Assembly: GCF_014841215.1 (NCBI RefSeq) | Contig: NZ_JACYTR010000015.1 | Location: forward strand, 1 to 64,000 | Source of the DNA: Pseudomarimonas arenosa | GTDB taxonomy: Bacteria; Pseudomonadota; Gammaproteobacteria; Xanthomonadales; Xanthomonadaceae | Direction: 5' to 3' | Length of the DNA stretch: 64,000 nt | Shown here: piece by piece, positions 1 to 9,292 of the stretch | How the letters are laid out: each line of letters starts with the position of its first letter | How positions within the stretch are numbered: position 1 is the stretch's first letter | Translations under genes and position numbers: made by a program | The notes under the pieces: model-generated | What the model saw: the letters and a program-made list of their open reading frames with translations, nothing else | Databases searched by the model: none | What the model was told of the DNA's origin: nothing

Positions 1-328
1 GAACAACGCGGCAATCGGCGCAAAGGACCTCAGGGCGAATGCCCTGCGTAGCCGCGCAGCGGCCGAATGAGGGCCGTGCCAGCGCCGAAAGATCGCGAAC
101 ACTCTGTTATCTCAACACCATCGATCGAAACCCTCGCCCCGCTTGGAATTGCCGGATCTTTCGGCGCGACCTCATGAAATATCCGGGCTAGGCACGCCAT
201 CCTTGGCGCACCTTAACAGGCCGCTGAAAGCAGTCTCAGCAGCCTGCTGGACGCATCCTTATCCGATCCTTGCCAAGTGCCGCGTGCTGCTTGGTGCGCC
301 CAAGGCGCACCTGTAGCAAGCGCTGCCG
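1..328. other. Intergenic stretch with inverted repeats
   Basis: I see no convincing gene here. A 13-nt perfect inverted repeat pairs 82-94 with 155-167. A second hairpin, an 8-bp stem around a 3-nt loop at 293-311, lies 18 bp beyond the stop of the minus-strand lipoprotein gene and could end its transcript, although no clear T-run follows. The motif of this hairpin (GGTGCGCC/GGCGCACC) recurs in longer form at 28587-28670. Confidence 0.5.
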
Positions 329-826
329 TCAGTCGATCGGCACAAAAATGAACTCGGCTTCGCTCGGTGCCAATGCCTCGCGCACCCGCTGCTCGTCTTC
401 GCGCTTGCCGACCAGCAGCACCTTGACGCCCTTGAACGAACCGGCCTGCGCCTCCTTGAACGACTCGATCACCATATCAGCCATGCGACTCGATTCCGGC
501 GAACCAAACGCCAGCATGTTGCCCGGGGTCACGGTACGCATCACCACGCCGACCACGTTGTCGAGCTGACGGACGTATTGATCTTCGAAGTCTTCGACGG
601 TGGCCGACGGCAGGTAGTACATGTACGGGCTGGAACGAACTCCCTTCATGTGCTGTTTGACCACGCCGCTGAGATACAGCTTCCAATCCTGATCGCTGGT
701 CGAGGTCGGCACTTCCAACGCCACCGGCGCGGCTTCCTGCTTGCCCTTACCTTCATCCTGCTTGCCGCAGGCCACCAGACCCACCAGCATGAAGCCCAGT
801 GCTGCACTCTTGATCATCGAATTCAT
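329..826 (-). CDS. Small putative lipoprotein of unknown function
   Basis: The 165-residue product starts with a lipoprotein signal peptide: a short charged N-terminus, a hydrophobic stretch, and a lipobox ending LVAC at about residue 20. It is therefore probably lipid-anchored in the cell envelope. A charged KQDEGKGKQE linker follows, then a soluble alpha/beta domain ending in EFIFVPID. The segment YMYYLPSATVEDFEDQYVRQL resembles uncharacterised xanthomonad lipoproteins, but I do not recognise a named family. The gene lies 60 bp downstream of coaD on the same strand and may share its transcript. The lipoprotein call is firm and the function is unknown. Confidence 0.75.
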   Translation of the reverse strand: MNSMIKSAALGFMLVGLVACGKQDEGKGKQEAAPVALEVPTSTSDQDWKLYLSGVVKQHMKGVRSSPYMYYLPSATVEDFEDQYVRQLDNVVGVVMRTVTPGNMLAFGSPESSRMADMVIESFKEAQAGSFKGVKVLLVGKREDEQRVREALAPSEAEFIFVPID

Positions 827-886
827 CTAGGTCCTACCTTCATCGGGTTGAAATTGCTGCCACAGTGGCCCCCATCGGCCACCGCT

Positions 887-2069
<1,183 letters not shown>

Positions 2070-2151
2070 CGATTGCGCCTGCCGAGACACCGAGGATTCG
2101 AACTCTGAGTGCTACCATGCGCGAATTCTAGCTCGGTCTTCCGATCGCCCG

Positions 2152-3192
2152 ATGTTCAACCTGTTCAAGAAGAAACCTGCCCAACCCGACGCGCAGGCGG
2201 CTGCGGCCGCTCCGCCGCAAACCGACCCCATCTCGCCCGAGGCCGCCGCGACAGACGCGGCGTCGCGACCGGCCAGTTGGCGCGAACGCCTGGCCGGCAG
2301 CGCCCTGGCGCGCAGCCTGGGTGGCCTGATCCGCCGTGAAACCCCGATCGATGCCAACCTGCTCGACGATATCGAGACCTGCTTGCTGACCGCCGACGTC
2401 GGCGTCGCTGCCAGCGAAGAAGTGATGGCCGAACTGCGCCGGGCGGTCGACCGCAAAGCGATCACCAGTGCCGCCGCCCTGGTTGAACACCTGCGCGCCA
2501 AATTGGTCAGCATGCTGCAGGGCGTCAGCTCGCCACTGAACATCGAGTCTGGCCAGAAGCCCTTCGTGATTCTCACCGTCGGCGTCAATGGCGTCGGCAA
2601 GACCACCACCATCGGCAAGCTGGCGCGGCGCTTTGCCGATGAGCGCAAGTCGGTCATCCTGGCTGCCGGTGACACTTTTCGCGCCGCCGCAGTCGAGCAA
2701 CTGCAGCAGTGGGGCGAACGCAATCAGGTGCCGGTGATTGCCCAGGGCCAGGGGGCAGATTCTGCGGCGGTAATCTTCAATGCCATGCAGGCCGCGCAAT
2801 CGCGCCAGGCCGACATCCTGATCGCCGACACCGCCGGCCGCTTGCATACGCAGGCCGGCCTGATGGACGAATTGGCCAAGGTGAAGCGGGTACTGGGCAA
2901 GCTCGATGCGGGAGCGCCGCACGAGGTGTTACTGGTGATTGACGGCACCACCGGTCAGAACGCGGTGCATCAAGTGCGGCAATTCAGCAAGGCCGTGGCA
3001 GTTACCGGTCTGGTGGTCACCAAGCTCGACGGCAGTGCCAAAGGCGGCGTGATCTTCGCCCTGGCGCGCGAATTCGGCATACCGATTCGATTCGTCGGTC
3101 TGGGCGAGAAGGTGCACGATCTGCGTAGCTTCGACGCCGATGCCTTCGTCGGCGCCCTGCTTCCCGACCATCTGTTGGACGTCGCCGGCTAA
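2152..3192 (+). CDS. ftsY: Signal recognition particle receptor FtsY
   Basis: FtsY is the GTPase receptor that docks SRP-ribosome complexes at the inner membrane for co-translational insertion. At 346 residues it has a short Ala/Pro-rich acidic-poor N-terminus (about 1-45), the helical N domain, and the GTPase NG domain. Visible motifs are the P-loop GVNGVGKTTT at about 144-153, DTFRAAAVEQL, the G3 motif ADTAGRLH and the G4 motif TKLDGSAKGG, ending in GLGEKVHDLRSFD. The N-terminal A domain is much shorter than in E. coli (346 versus about 500 residues). Divergent from rsmD, and followed 11 bp later by the AsmA-like gene. Confidence 0.97.
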   Translation: MFNLFKKKPAQPDAQAAAAAPPQTDPISPEAAATDAASRPASWRERLAGSALARSLGGLIRRETPIDANLLDDIETCLLTADVGVAASEEVMAELRRAVDRKAITSAAALVEHLRAKLVSMLQGVSSPLNIESGQKPFVILTVGVNGVGKTTTIGKLARRFADERKSVILAAGDTFRAAAVEQLQQWGERNQVPVIAQGQGADSAAVIFNAMQAAQSRQADILIADTAGRLHTQAGLMDELAKVKRVLGKLDAGAPHEVLLVIDGTTGQNAVHQVRQFSKAVAVTGLVVTKLDGSAKGGVIFALAREFGIPIRFVGLGEKVHDLRSFDADAFVGALLPDHLLDVAG

Positions 3193-3203
3193 GCGCTTCG
3201 AGT

Positions 3204-4385
3204 ATGCCGAGAGCCTCCGGCTCCACCGGTTCAGCGAGTCACCGACGCCAGTCACGCTGGGTGCGCTGGCTGCTCGGACTGATCGTCGTCAGTGCCACGG
3301 CATTGGCCGCCCTTAACTACTTGCTTGACCCTGCCCGCCTGGGTGCCTGGTTGCTCGCTCGGGCGGAAGCCGAAACCGGACTGCAGCTGCGCAGCGAACG
3401 GCCAGCCAAGCTGCATCTGTGGCCGGGAATACAGCTCAGCATCGATCAGCTGCGGGTCAGCCATCCCGCTGTCGCGCAGCCGCTTGCCAGCGTCGGCGAA
3501 CTGCGCATCCGAGTTCCACTGCAGGCCTTGTGGCAGGACTGGCAGGTCGAGGAGATTCGCGCCAGCCAGATTGAGCTTGACTGGCCGGCGTTCGCTCAAT
3601 CCGCCCCTATGGCCGGCAGCGATGAGGCCGGCCCACCACGCCCGTGGGTGATCCCGACCTTCCGCTACATCGAGCTTCGCGACCTGCGAGTGACCTTCCA
3701 GGATCAAACCTTGCAAGTTGACAGCGCTGAGCTCGAGCCGCTGGCCGATGCCGTGATCAATCATCTACGACTCGATGGACGACTGCACCATGCCGACGCT
3801 CTCAGCTTGCCGTTTTCCCTGCGGGCAGAGGCCGAACTCGGCACCGCTGACGGCGATCTCAGGCTGAATGCCATGACCTGGGCGCTGCAAGACGCCGACG
3901 GTGATGTGCTGCGTTCGAGCGGCCAGTTAAGAATCGACCCGGCCTTGCAGAGCGAGTTTGTCTTCGAGATCGAGCTCGGCCATTGGCCCGGCGATTGGCC
4001 TTCTCGCAGCGCCATGCTGGGCCAACTACTGGGCCAACAAATGGGCGATCCACTGCCCCTGCTCAGCGAGCAGGAGTGGAATGATGCGCTAAGTCAGGTC
4101 GAACCTGAGCGAGCAAGTCTGAACTACGCCAGCCGGCCCGCAGCACGCATGACACTGGCTCTGAGCGGGCCGAATCGCAGCCTGCGCCTCAGCGCTGCGT
4201 TGCCTGAATTGCAGCACTGGTGGCGCGAACAGCGCAACGCAGGGCTGCCGCCGCCGATCGACATCCATGCCGAGCTTCGCTCGCTGCAGCTGAAAGGCCA
4301 GCAGCTGCAAGGGCTGCGGATCGAAGCGATCGAGGCAGAACCGGCATCCGACCCTACCAAGGCTAAGGCAAAGAACAAGCCATGA
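3204..4385 (+). CDS. AsmA-family inner-membrane-anchored protein
   Basis: The 393-residue product has an Arg-rich N-terminus, one membrane segment (about 20-42, WLLGLIVVSATALAALNYLL), and a large periplasmic domain of beta-strand repeats. The early segment GLQLRSERPAKLHLWPGIQLSIDQLRVSHP matches the AsmA/TamB-like opening (new membrane-bound lipid-transfer or barrier proteins). It ends with a Lys/Ala-rich tail. AsmA relatives affect outer membrane composition, but a specific role cannot be read here. It is shorter than typical AsmA (about 600 residues). The stop overlaps the mutY start by 4 bp (ATGA), so the two are probably co-translated. Confidence 0.8.
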   Translation: MPRASGSTGSASHRRQSRWVRWLLGLIVVSATALAALNYLLDPARLGAWLLARAEAETGLQLRSERPAKLHLWPGIQLSIDQLRVSHPAVAQPLASVGELRIRVPLQALWQDWQVEEIRASQIELDWPAFAQSAPMAGSDEAGPPRPWVIPTFRYIELRDLRVTFQDQTLQVDSAELEPLADAVINHLRLDGRLHHADALSLPFSLRAEAELGTADGDLRLNAMTWALQDADGDVLRSSGQLRIDPALQSEFVFEIELGHWPGDWPSRSAMLGQLLGQQMGDPLPLLSEQEWNDALSQVEPERASLNYASRPAARMTLALSGPNRSLRLSAALPELQHWWREQRNAGLPPPIDIHAELRSLQLKGQQLQGLRIEAIEAEPASDPTKAKAKNKP

Positions 4386-5476
4386 CGGACGGCCTCAACC
4401 ATCTGCGCCCGCGGTTTGCCGATCGCCTGCTGACCTGGTTCGATCAGCATGGCCGCCACGACCTGCCCTGGCAGCATCCGCGCACGCCTTACCGGGTGTG
4501 GCTGTCGGAGATCATGCTGCAGCAAACCCAGGTCGCCACCGTGGTGCCCTATTTCCAGCGCTTCGTCGCGCGTTTTCCCGATCTGCCCTGCCTGGCCGCC
4601 GCTCAACGTGATGATGTGCTGGCACTGTGGGCGGGGCTCGGCTACTACAGCCGCGCACGCAATCTGCATGCGGCAGCGCAACGCTGTGTGGAGGAGCATG
4701 CAGGGCGTTTGCCCGACGATATCGACGCACTGTGCAGTCTGCCCGGCATTGGTCGCTCCACCGCGGCGGCGATCCTGTCGCAGGCCTTCGATCGCCCGGC
4801 GGCGATTCTCGATGGCAATGTCAAACGTGTGCTGTGCCGACTGTTGGCGATCGAACAATGGCCCGGCCTGCCGGCTGTGGAAAAGCAACTCTGGCAGGTC
4901 GCCGAAGCCCTGATGGGCGACATCCGGCCAGCCGACTATACGCAGGCCATCATGGATTTCGGCGCCACCTTGTGCCGCCGAAGCCGGCCTGACTGCGGCC
5001 ATTGCCCATTCCGCTCTGACTGCCTGGCGTTCGCTCAATCGCGCGTCGCCGAGGTCCCCACCGCGCGCCCCAAGCGCGAGCTGCCGCGACGCCATTGCGT
5101 GGTGGTGCTATTGCAGGATGCCGACCAACACCTGCTGCTGCAGCGTCGCGACGGCCCAGGTGTGTGGAATGGCCTGTGGAGTCTGCCGGAGTTCTCCGAC
5201 CTCGACGCCGCCGATGCGTTTCTGCTGCAGTTCGGTGCACGCGCGCTTGAATCCGAGCTGCCTGCTGTTGATCACAGCTTCAGCCACTATCATCTGCAAC
5301 TGCGGCCGCGGGTCGCCCGAGTTCCGCATCGCGTCAACGAACGCAGCGGGGACTATTCCGAAACAGCGTGCTTCAGCGGCATGCGCTGGTGTAGCCGCGG
5401 CGACATCGCCAAGCTTGGCCTGCCGGCACCGATTCGGCGTCTGGTCGCCACCCATCTTATTGACCCGGCCAATTGA
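4382..5476 (+). CDS. mutY: A/G-specific adenine glycosylase
   Basis: MutY removes adenine mispaired with 8-oxoguanine or guanine, preventing G:C to T:A transversions. The 364-residue sequence shows the EIMLQQTQV helix with the catalytic Glu, the helix-hairpin-helix LPGIGRSTAAAIL, the catalytic Asp region ILDGNVKRVLCRL, and the [4Fe-4S] ligands CX6CX2CX5C (CRRSRPDCGHCPFRSDC). A C-terminal NUDIX-like domain that recognises 8-oxoG begins near RRHCVVVLLQDADQHLLLQ. Its 3' end overlaps a 12-bp inverted repeat, and yggX follows, the usual proteobacterial partner. Confidence 0.97.
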   Translation: MTDGLNHLRPRFADRLLTWFDQHGRHDLPWQHPRTPYRVWLSEIMLQQTQVATVVPYFQRFVARFPDLPCLAAAQRDDVLALWAGLGYYSRARNLHAAAQRCVEEHAGRLPDDIDALCSLPGIGRSTAAAILSQAFDRPAAILDGNVKRVLCRLLAIEQWPGLPAVEKQLWQVAEALMGDIRPADYTQAIMDFGATLCRRSRPDCGHCPFRSDCLAFAQSRVAEVPTARPKRELPRRHCVVVLLQDADQHLLLQRRDGPGVWNGLWSLPEFSDLDAADAFLLQFGARALESELPAVDHSFSHYHLQLRPRVARVPHRVNERSGDYSETACFSGMRWCSRGDIAKLGLPAPIRRLVATHLIDPAN

Positions 5477-5494
5477 TGTTTTATTGGCCGGGTC
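5462..5494 (+). terminator. Hairpin overlapping the mutY stop codon
   Basis: A 12-bp perfect inverted repeat (5462-5473 with 5483-5494) has a 9-nt T-rich loop and includes the mutY stop TGA in the loop side. There is no T-run after the second arm, so it may attenuate or stabilise the transcript rather than fully terminate it before yggX. Confidence 0.45.
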
Positions 5495-5504
5495 GACGCG
5501 CGGG

Positions 5505-5539
5505 ACTTGATGTTTGAACAGGATGTTCAAACTTCAAGT
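5505..5539. promoter_or_regulatory. Interrupted palindrome upstream of yggX
   Basis: Two nested arms pair almost perfectly: 5505-5510 with 5534-5539 and 5512-5519 (GTTTGAAC) with 5525-5532 (GTTCAAAC), separated by one T-T mismatch and a 5-nt loop. It ends 41 bp before the yggX start. It could be an RNA hairpin in the mutY-yggX mRNA or a DNA operator. The sequence alone does not decide between them. Confidence 0.45.
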
Positions 5540-5579
5540 TGCCGAATCAATAATTCGCCTTGAAACCAGGAGTTCCACC

Positions 5580-5861
5580 ATGAGTCGAACCGTGTTTTGC
5601 AAGAAGCAGCAAAAGGATGCCGAGGGCCTTGACTTCGTGCCCTGGCCGGGTCCGCTGGGCCAACGGGTGTTCAATGAAATCGGCAAACCGGCCTGGCAGG
5701 AATGGCTGGCGCACCAGACGATGTTGATCAATGAGAACCGCATTTCGCCGATGGACCCCAAGGCACGCGCCTTTCTGGCCAGCGAAATGGAGAAGTTCCT
5801 GTTCGGCGAGGGCGCGGACAGGCCTCAGGGCTATGTGCCAGAGTCTGAGGGTGAAGCCTGA
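5580..5861 (+). CDS. yggX: Oxidative-damage protection / iron-trafficking protein YggX
   Basis: YggX is a small cytoplasmic protein that protects Fe-S clusters and limits Fenton damage. The 93-residue product starts [17 protein letters not shown], with the conserved N-terminal Cys, and contains PPW-type [24 protein letters not shown] and the LINENRI..MDPKAR segment of the family. The ATG at 5580 is preferred because an AGGAG lies 6-10 bp ahead of it. The upstream in-frame start at 5514 would sit inside the palindrome. Its last 31 bp overlap the 3' end of the convergent RelA/SpoT-like gene. Confidence 0.96.
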   Translation: MSRTVFCKKQQKDAEGLDFVPWPGPLGQRVFNEIGKPAWQEWLAHQTMLINENRISPMDPKARAFLASEMEKFLFGEGADRPQGYVPESEGEA

Positions 5862-7045
5862 ACCTGACGAGCAACCCAATACTCGAGTTCGGCACCCAGC
5901 ACACGCTTGCGGGCAGTGGCGATCTGCCGCTGCTTGTAGGCGCCATGGCTGGCCGGCCCTGAGGTCGAGGCCTGATAACTCTGCCGGTCCATCATCTGAA
6001 TTTCGTAGTTGAAGTAAAAACTCATCTCGCCATGGCGGCGCCGATCGGCCCCACCTTCTCGATCGACCCAGTCGGCATCCATGCTGAGCCCGGCGTCGGG
6101 CAGATGAATCATGCGCCGCACGGTGAGCTGAACGCTACGGTAGCCCGAGCTGCTGTGCGGATTGTCCTGGCGCTCGGCCGCCTCTGATCGCTCGATCAAT
6201 TGCGCATCCATCCGCTTCAACAGTTCAAGCGGGTAGCCTTGCGATTGCTCCATTTGTTGCCGATGGTGGGCAAACACTTCGCGCGCCACATCCAGATCGA
6301 TCAGGTTGTTGCGCACCCGGTGCGATTCGATATTGATCGCCGACAGCAGCTGCGCCCGCTGCAGTACGCGCAGGGCCAGCAAGCATTCGGTGCGTGTCTC
6401 AAACACCATCCGCACACCGAGATGATCGTGGATGTCTTCGGCCACATAGGAGGGCTTCTGCAGCAGCTTGAGCAAGATGCTGTGGCGGCTCTTGTTGCTC
6501 TTCTTCTCGTAGTGCAACAGAGGCAGGCAGATTTCACCGTCGCTGAGGAAGGCGGCCTCGCCATCGCGCAGCACGACCTGTTCGAAGGACTCAAACACCT
6601 GCTGTCTGATTGCGTCGAAATGGCGCAACTTGATGTTGTTGTCGATGTAGAACAGCGCGTGCATCACCTTCAGCACGGCGCAACTCCACAGGCGCCGGGT
6701 GCTGCGGCTCTTCGAATAGCGTGAGGCATGCACCAGCAGATCGACCTCATCCACCGGATTGGCGATCTCGCTGGGAATCAGATCGCAGCTGGCCGAATCG
6801 AGCAGCTGACTACGGATGAAGTCCAGAGCCTCGCGATGCACACGGCGAATCCAGCTGCGGTGCAGCGGATCATCAAGATCGAATCCATACTCGGAAGCAA
6901 AACGCCGCGCATCCTCGCCGTCGCGCAGGGCCATGCCGCGCAGATCGATCGCACTCTGGCCACGCGCAATGGCCTGCAAATAGCCCCAGTTGAGCGACAG
7001 TCGGGCGCCATCCAGACGGGCTTGCGGCACGTGCATCACTGGCAT
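5831..7045 (-). CDS. RelA/SpoT-like nucleotidyltransferase-fold protein
   Basis: The 404-residue protein is not a full RelA or SpoT, but its middle and C-terminal parts follow the (p)ppGpp synthetase motif order. [17 protein letters not shown] (about 181-197) matches the Lys/Arg-Ser-Lys ATP-binding stretch. [15 protein letters not shown] (about 203-217) matches the D..(A/G)VRI strand. [11 protein letters not shown] (about 299-309) matches [27 protein letters not shown] (about 347-374) matches the EVQIRT...AAHWxYK end. There is no HD hydrolase, TGS or ACT domain. The first 175 residues are helical and unrecognised. It resembles uncharacterised xanthomonad and deltaproteobacterial families (I recall TIGR045xx models, not verified). 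It may be active or degenerate. It lies 127 bp downstream of the suf operon and is convergent with yggX. Confidence 0.7.
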   Translation of the reverse strand: MPVMHVPQARLDGARLSLNWGYLQAIARGQSAIDLRGMALRDGEDARRFASEYGFDLDDPLHRSWIRRVHREALDFIRSQLLDSASCDLIPSEIANPVDEVDLLVHASRYSKSRSTRRLWSCAVLKVMHALFYIDNNIKLRHFDAIRQQVFESFEQVVLRDGEAAFLSDGEICLPLLHYEKKSNKSRHSILLKLLQKPSYVAEDIHDHLGVRMVFETRTECLLALRVLQRAQLLSAINIESHRVRNNLIDLDVAREVFAHHRQQMEQSQGYPLELLKRMDAQLIERSEAAERQDNPHSSSGYRSVQLTVRRMIHLPDAGLSMDADWVDREGGADRRRHGEMSFYFNYEIQMMDRQSYQASTSGPASHGAYKQRQIATARKRVLGAELEYWVARQVQASPSDSGT

Positions 7046-7172
7046 CCATTCCGCGATTCAGAGCATCAGTGGACCACTGATTGGCCGCTTGCTCAAGGGC
7101 GCCGGCATTCCCTGGGCCCTGGCCCCTGCACTCAATCTGTGGCGAGCCAGCGCGCTAGCAGCCGTCAACGGG

Positions 7173-7511
7173 TTACAGCGGCGTCTTGCCCACCCACACC
7201 CGGCCGTTCTCGCGCTTCACCGCAAAGCGCAGCACCGAGCGATAGGCCGGGGCGCACAGCGGGTGACCATTGGTGACATCGAACTTGGCGCCGTGCAGCA
7301 CGCATTCGACGGTGCCGGCCAGCGGGTCGAATTCGCCCTGTGAGAGTTCGAAATCTTCGTGACTGCAGCGGTCTTCCAGCGCGTACAGATCGCCCTCATA
7401 GTTGATCAGACAGACCGGCGTATCGCCGACCCAGTGCACCTGCATCTCACCGGGCAGGATATCCTGGCTGGCGCAGACGTCTTGCCACTCCTGGGCCACG
7501 GATTCACTCAC
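7173..7511 (-). CDS. Rieske-type [2Fe-2S] ferredoxin
   Basis: The 112-residue single-domain Rieske protein has both ligand boxes, CSHEDF (CxH) and CVLHGAKFD (CxxH), about 17 residues apart. It is of the non-haem iron oxygenase ferredoxin type and carries electrons in the cytoplasm. The start is a GTG at 7511 that overlaps the GNAT stop (GTGA). It is the last gene of the suf operon, where such small Rieske proteins are common in gammaproteobacteria. Its electron partner there is not known. Confidence 0.9.
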   Translation of the reverse strand: MSESVAQEWQDVCASQDILPGEMQVHWVGDTPVCLINYEGDLYALEDRCSHEDFELSQGEFDPLAGTVECVLHGAKFDVTNGHPLCAPAYRSVLRFAVKRENGRVWVGKTPL

Positions 7512-8053
7512 AGGGTCTTCTCCAACACCTCGAAGCGCAGGTCATCACGCTTGGGCAGACCAAAGCGCGGGTCGGTGGCCGGGAACGGCTTCTTGATGCC
7601 GGTGCGACGATAGCCCCGGCGTTCGTACCAGGCGATCAGCTCCTCGCGCAGATCGATCACCGTCATGCGCATGATCGATAGCCCCCATTCCTCGCGAGCC
7701 AGCCGCTCGGCCTCGGCCAGCACCGCGCGGCCGACACCGCTGCCTTGCAAGGTTGGCTTGACCGCGAACATACCGAAGTAGCCGACACCCTCTTCGTCAC
7801 AGACATGGGCGCAGGCCAGCATGTCGCCGCCGCGTTCGGCAATCAGCACTTGTGAGCGTGGCCGCAGGATGTCTCCCCGCAGCACTTCGGGATCGATCCG
7901 GTTGCCATCGAGGATGTCTGCCTCGGTGGTCCAGCCCTGACGACTGGCCTCGCCGCGATAAGCGCTGGTGACCAGGGGTACCAGGGCCTCGATATCAGCC
8001 TCGGTGGCAGCGCGATAACTCAAGGCTTCGCTATGGCTTGCAATGGTCGACAT
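7508..8053 (-). CDS. GNAT-family N-acetyltransferase
   Basis: The 181-residue protein begins LSYRAATEADIEALVPLV, the typical GNAT beta1-alpha1. The acetyl-CoA-binding region is GYFGMFAVKPTLQGSGVGRAVLAEAE (the Q/RxxGxG/A loop is QGSGVG), and RMTVIDLREELIAWYERRGYRRTG gives the C-terminal strands. The substrate is unknown. It sits 21 bp after sufS and overlaps the Rieske gene by 4 bp, so it is co-transcribed with the Fe-S assembly genes. A link to that pathway is only inferred from position. Confidence 0.9.
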   Translation of the reverse strand: MSTIASHSEALSYRAATEADIEALVPLVTSAYRGEASRQGWTTEADILDGNRIDPEVLRGDILRPRSQVLIAERGGDMLACAHVCDEEGVGYFGMFAVKPTLQGSGVGRAVLAEAERLAREEWGLSIMRMTVIDLREELIAWYERRGYRRTGIKKPFPATDPRFGLPKRDDLRFEVLEKTL

Positions 8054-8074
8054 TCGGCACTCCGGCTTGCCGGC

Positions 8075-9292
8075 TCAGGCCAGCATGGTTCTGACTTTAT
8101 CGATGGCGGCCACCGCCCGGTCGATTTCGTCCTCGGTATTCCAGAACGCCAAGGACGCCCGACAGGTGGCCGGCACACCAAAATAGTGCATCAATGGATG
8201 CGCACAGTGGTGGCCCGAACGCAGGGCCACGCCTTCCAGGTCGAGCAAGGTAGCCAGGTCGTGGGCGTGTGCGCCTTCGATCAGAAAGCTCAGAATGGCG
8301 GCCTTCTCTGCGGCTCGGCCGTACACCCGCAGGCCCGATATGGCATCGAATCTGGCGGTGGCGTATTCGAGCAACTCGCGCTCGCGTTGTTCGATCTCGC
8401 TCATGCCGATCGCGCTCAGCCAATCGACGGCGGCGCCCAGGCCAATAAAGCCGGCGATATTCGGCGTGCCGGCCTCGAACTTGTGCGGCGGGTCATTGAA
8501 TACGGTGCGCTCAAAACGCACCTCCTTGATCATCTCGCCGCCGCCGATAAACGGCGGCATCGCCTGCCAATGCTCCTGGCGCGCCCACAAGGCGCCGGTG
8601 CCGGTGGGGCCACACATCTTGTGGCCGGTGATGGCATAAAAATCGCAACCCAGACTGGCGATATCGACCGGCCGGTGCGGTGCCGCCTGTGAACCATCGA
8701 TCACCGTCACCACACCGTGTTTGCGCGCCAGCCGACACACTTCACGGATCGGGTTCACCGTGCCCAGTACATTGGACACATGAGTCAGGGCGAGGATCTT
8801 CGCCGGGCCCTGCAACTTGCGCTGCAGGTCATCGAGATCGAGTTCACCCGACTCGAAGATCTCCACCGGCACCACGCTGGCGCCACTGCGCTCGGCAACC
8901 AGCTGCCAGGGCACGATATTGGCGTGGTGCTCCATCCGGCTGATCAGGATCTGATCGCCCGGCTGCAGCCGCGGCAGGGCGAAACTGTAAGCGACCAGGT
9001 TGATCGCCATGGTGGTGCCACTGCACAGCACCAGATCATCGCTCTGAACACCGAGAAAGCGCGCCAGCTTGCCGCGTGCGCCCTCGTAAGCTTCAGTTGC
9101 CTCGGTACCAAGCGCGTGCACGGCGCGACTGACGTTGGCGTTATGCAGACGATAGAACTCATCGACCGCCTCGATCACCGCCGCCGGCTTCTGCGCGGTA
9201 TTGGCAGAGTCGAGATAGATCAGCGGCTTGCCATGCACGCTGCGGCTGAGTAGCGGAAACTCATTGCGGATGGCCTGCCAGTCTTTGCTCAC
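8075..9292 (-). CDS. sufS: Cysteine desulfurase SufS
   Basis: SufS is a PLP enzyme that removes sulfur from cysteine to feed SufBCD Fe-S cluster assembly. Among its 405 residues are the opening IRNEFPLLSRSVHGKPLIYLDSANTAQKP, the PLP Lys region DFYAITGHKMCGPTGTG, and the active Cys loop LRSGHHCAHPLMHYF, characteristic of group II desulfurases (SufS/CsdA). The start is a GTG overlapping the sufD stop. No SufE or SufU partner gene is visible in this operon, so the sulfur acceptor is either encoded elsewhere or absent. Confidence 0.97.
   Translation of the reverse strand: MSKDWQAIRNEFPLLSRSVHGKPLIYLDSANTAQKPAAVIEAVDEFYRLHNANVSRAVHALGTEATEAYEGARGKLARFLGVQSDDLVLCSGTTMAINLVAYSFALPRLQPGDQILISRMEHHANIVPWQLVAERSGASVVPVEIFESGELDLDDLQRKLQGPAKILALTHVSNVLGTVNPIREVCRLARKHGVVTVIDGSQAAPHRPVDIASLGCDFYAITGHKMCGPTGTGALWARQEHWQAMPPFIGGGEMIKEVRFERTVFNDPPHKFEAGTPNIAGFIGLGAAVDWLSAIGMSEIEQRERELLEYATARFDAISGLRVYGRAAEKAAILSFLIEGAHAHDLATLLDLEGVALRSGHHCAHPLMHYFGVPATCRASLAFWNTEDEIDRAVAAIDKVRTMLA

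Noticed and set aside
5512-5532. GAAC-N5-GTTC as a LexA (SOS) box
   Set aside because: The spacing does not fit the known GAAC-N7-GTTC or CTGT-N8-ACAG boxes, and the arms are better explained as part of the larger hairpin.
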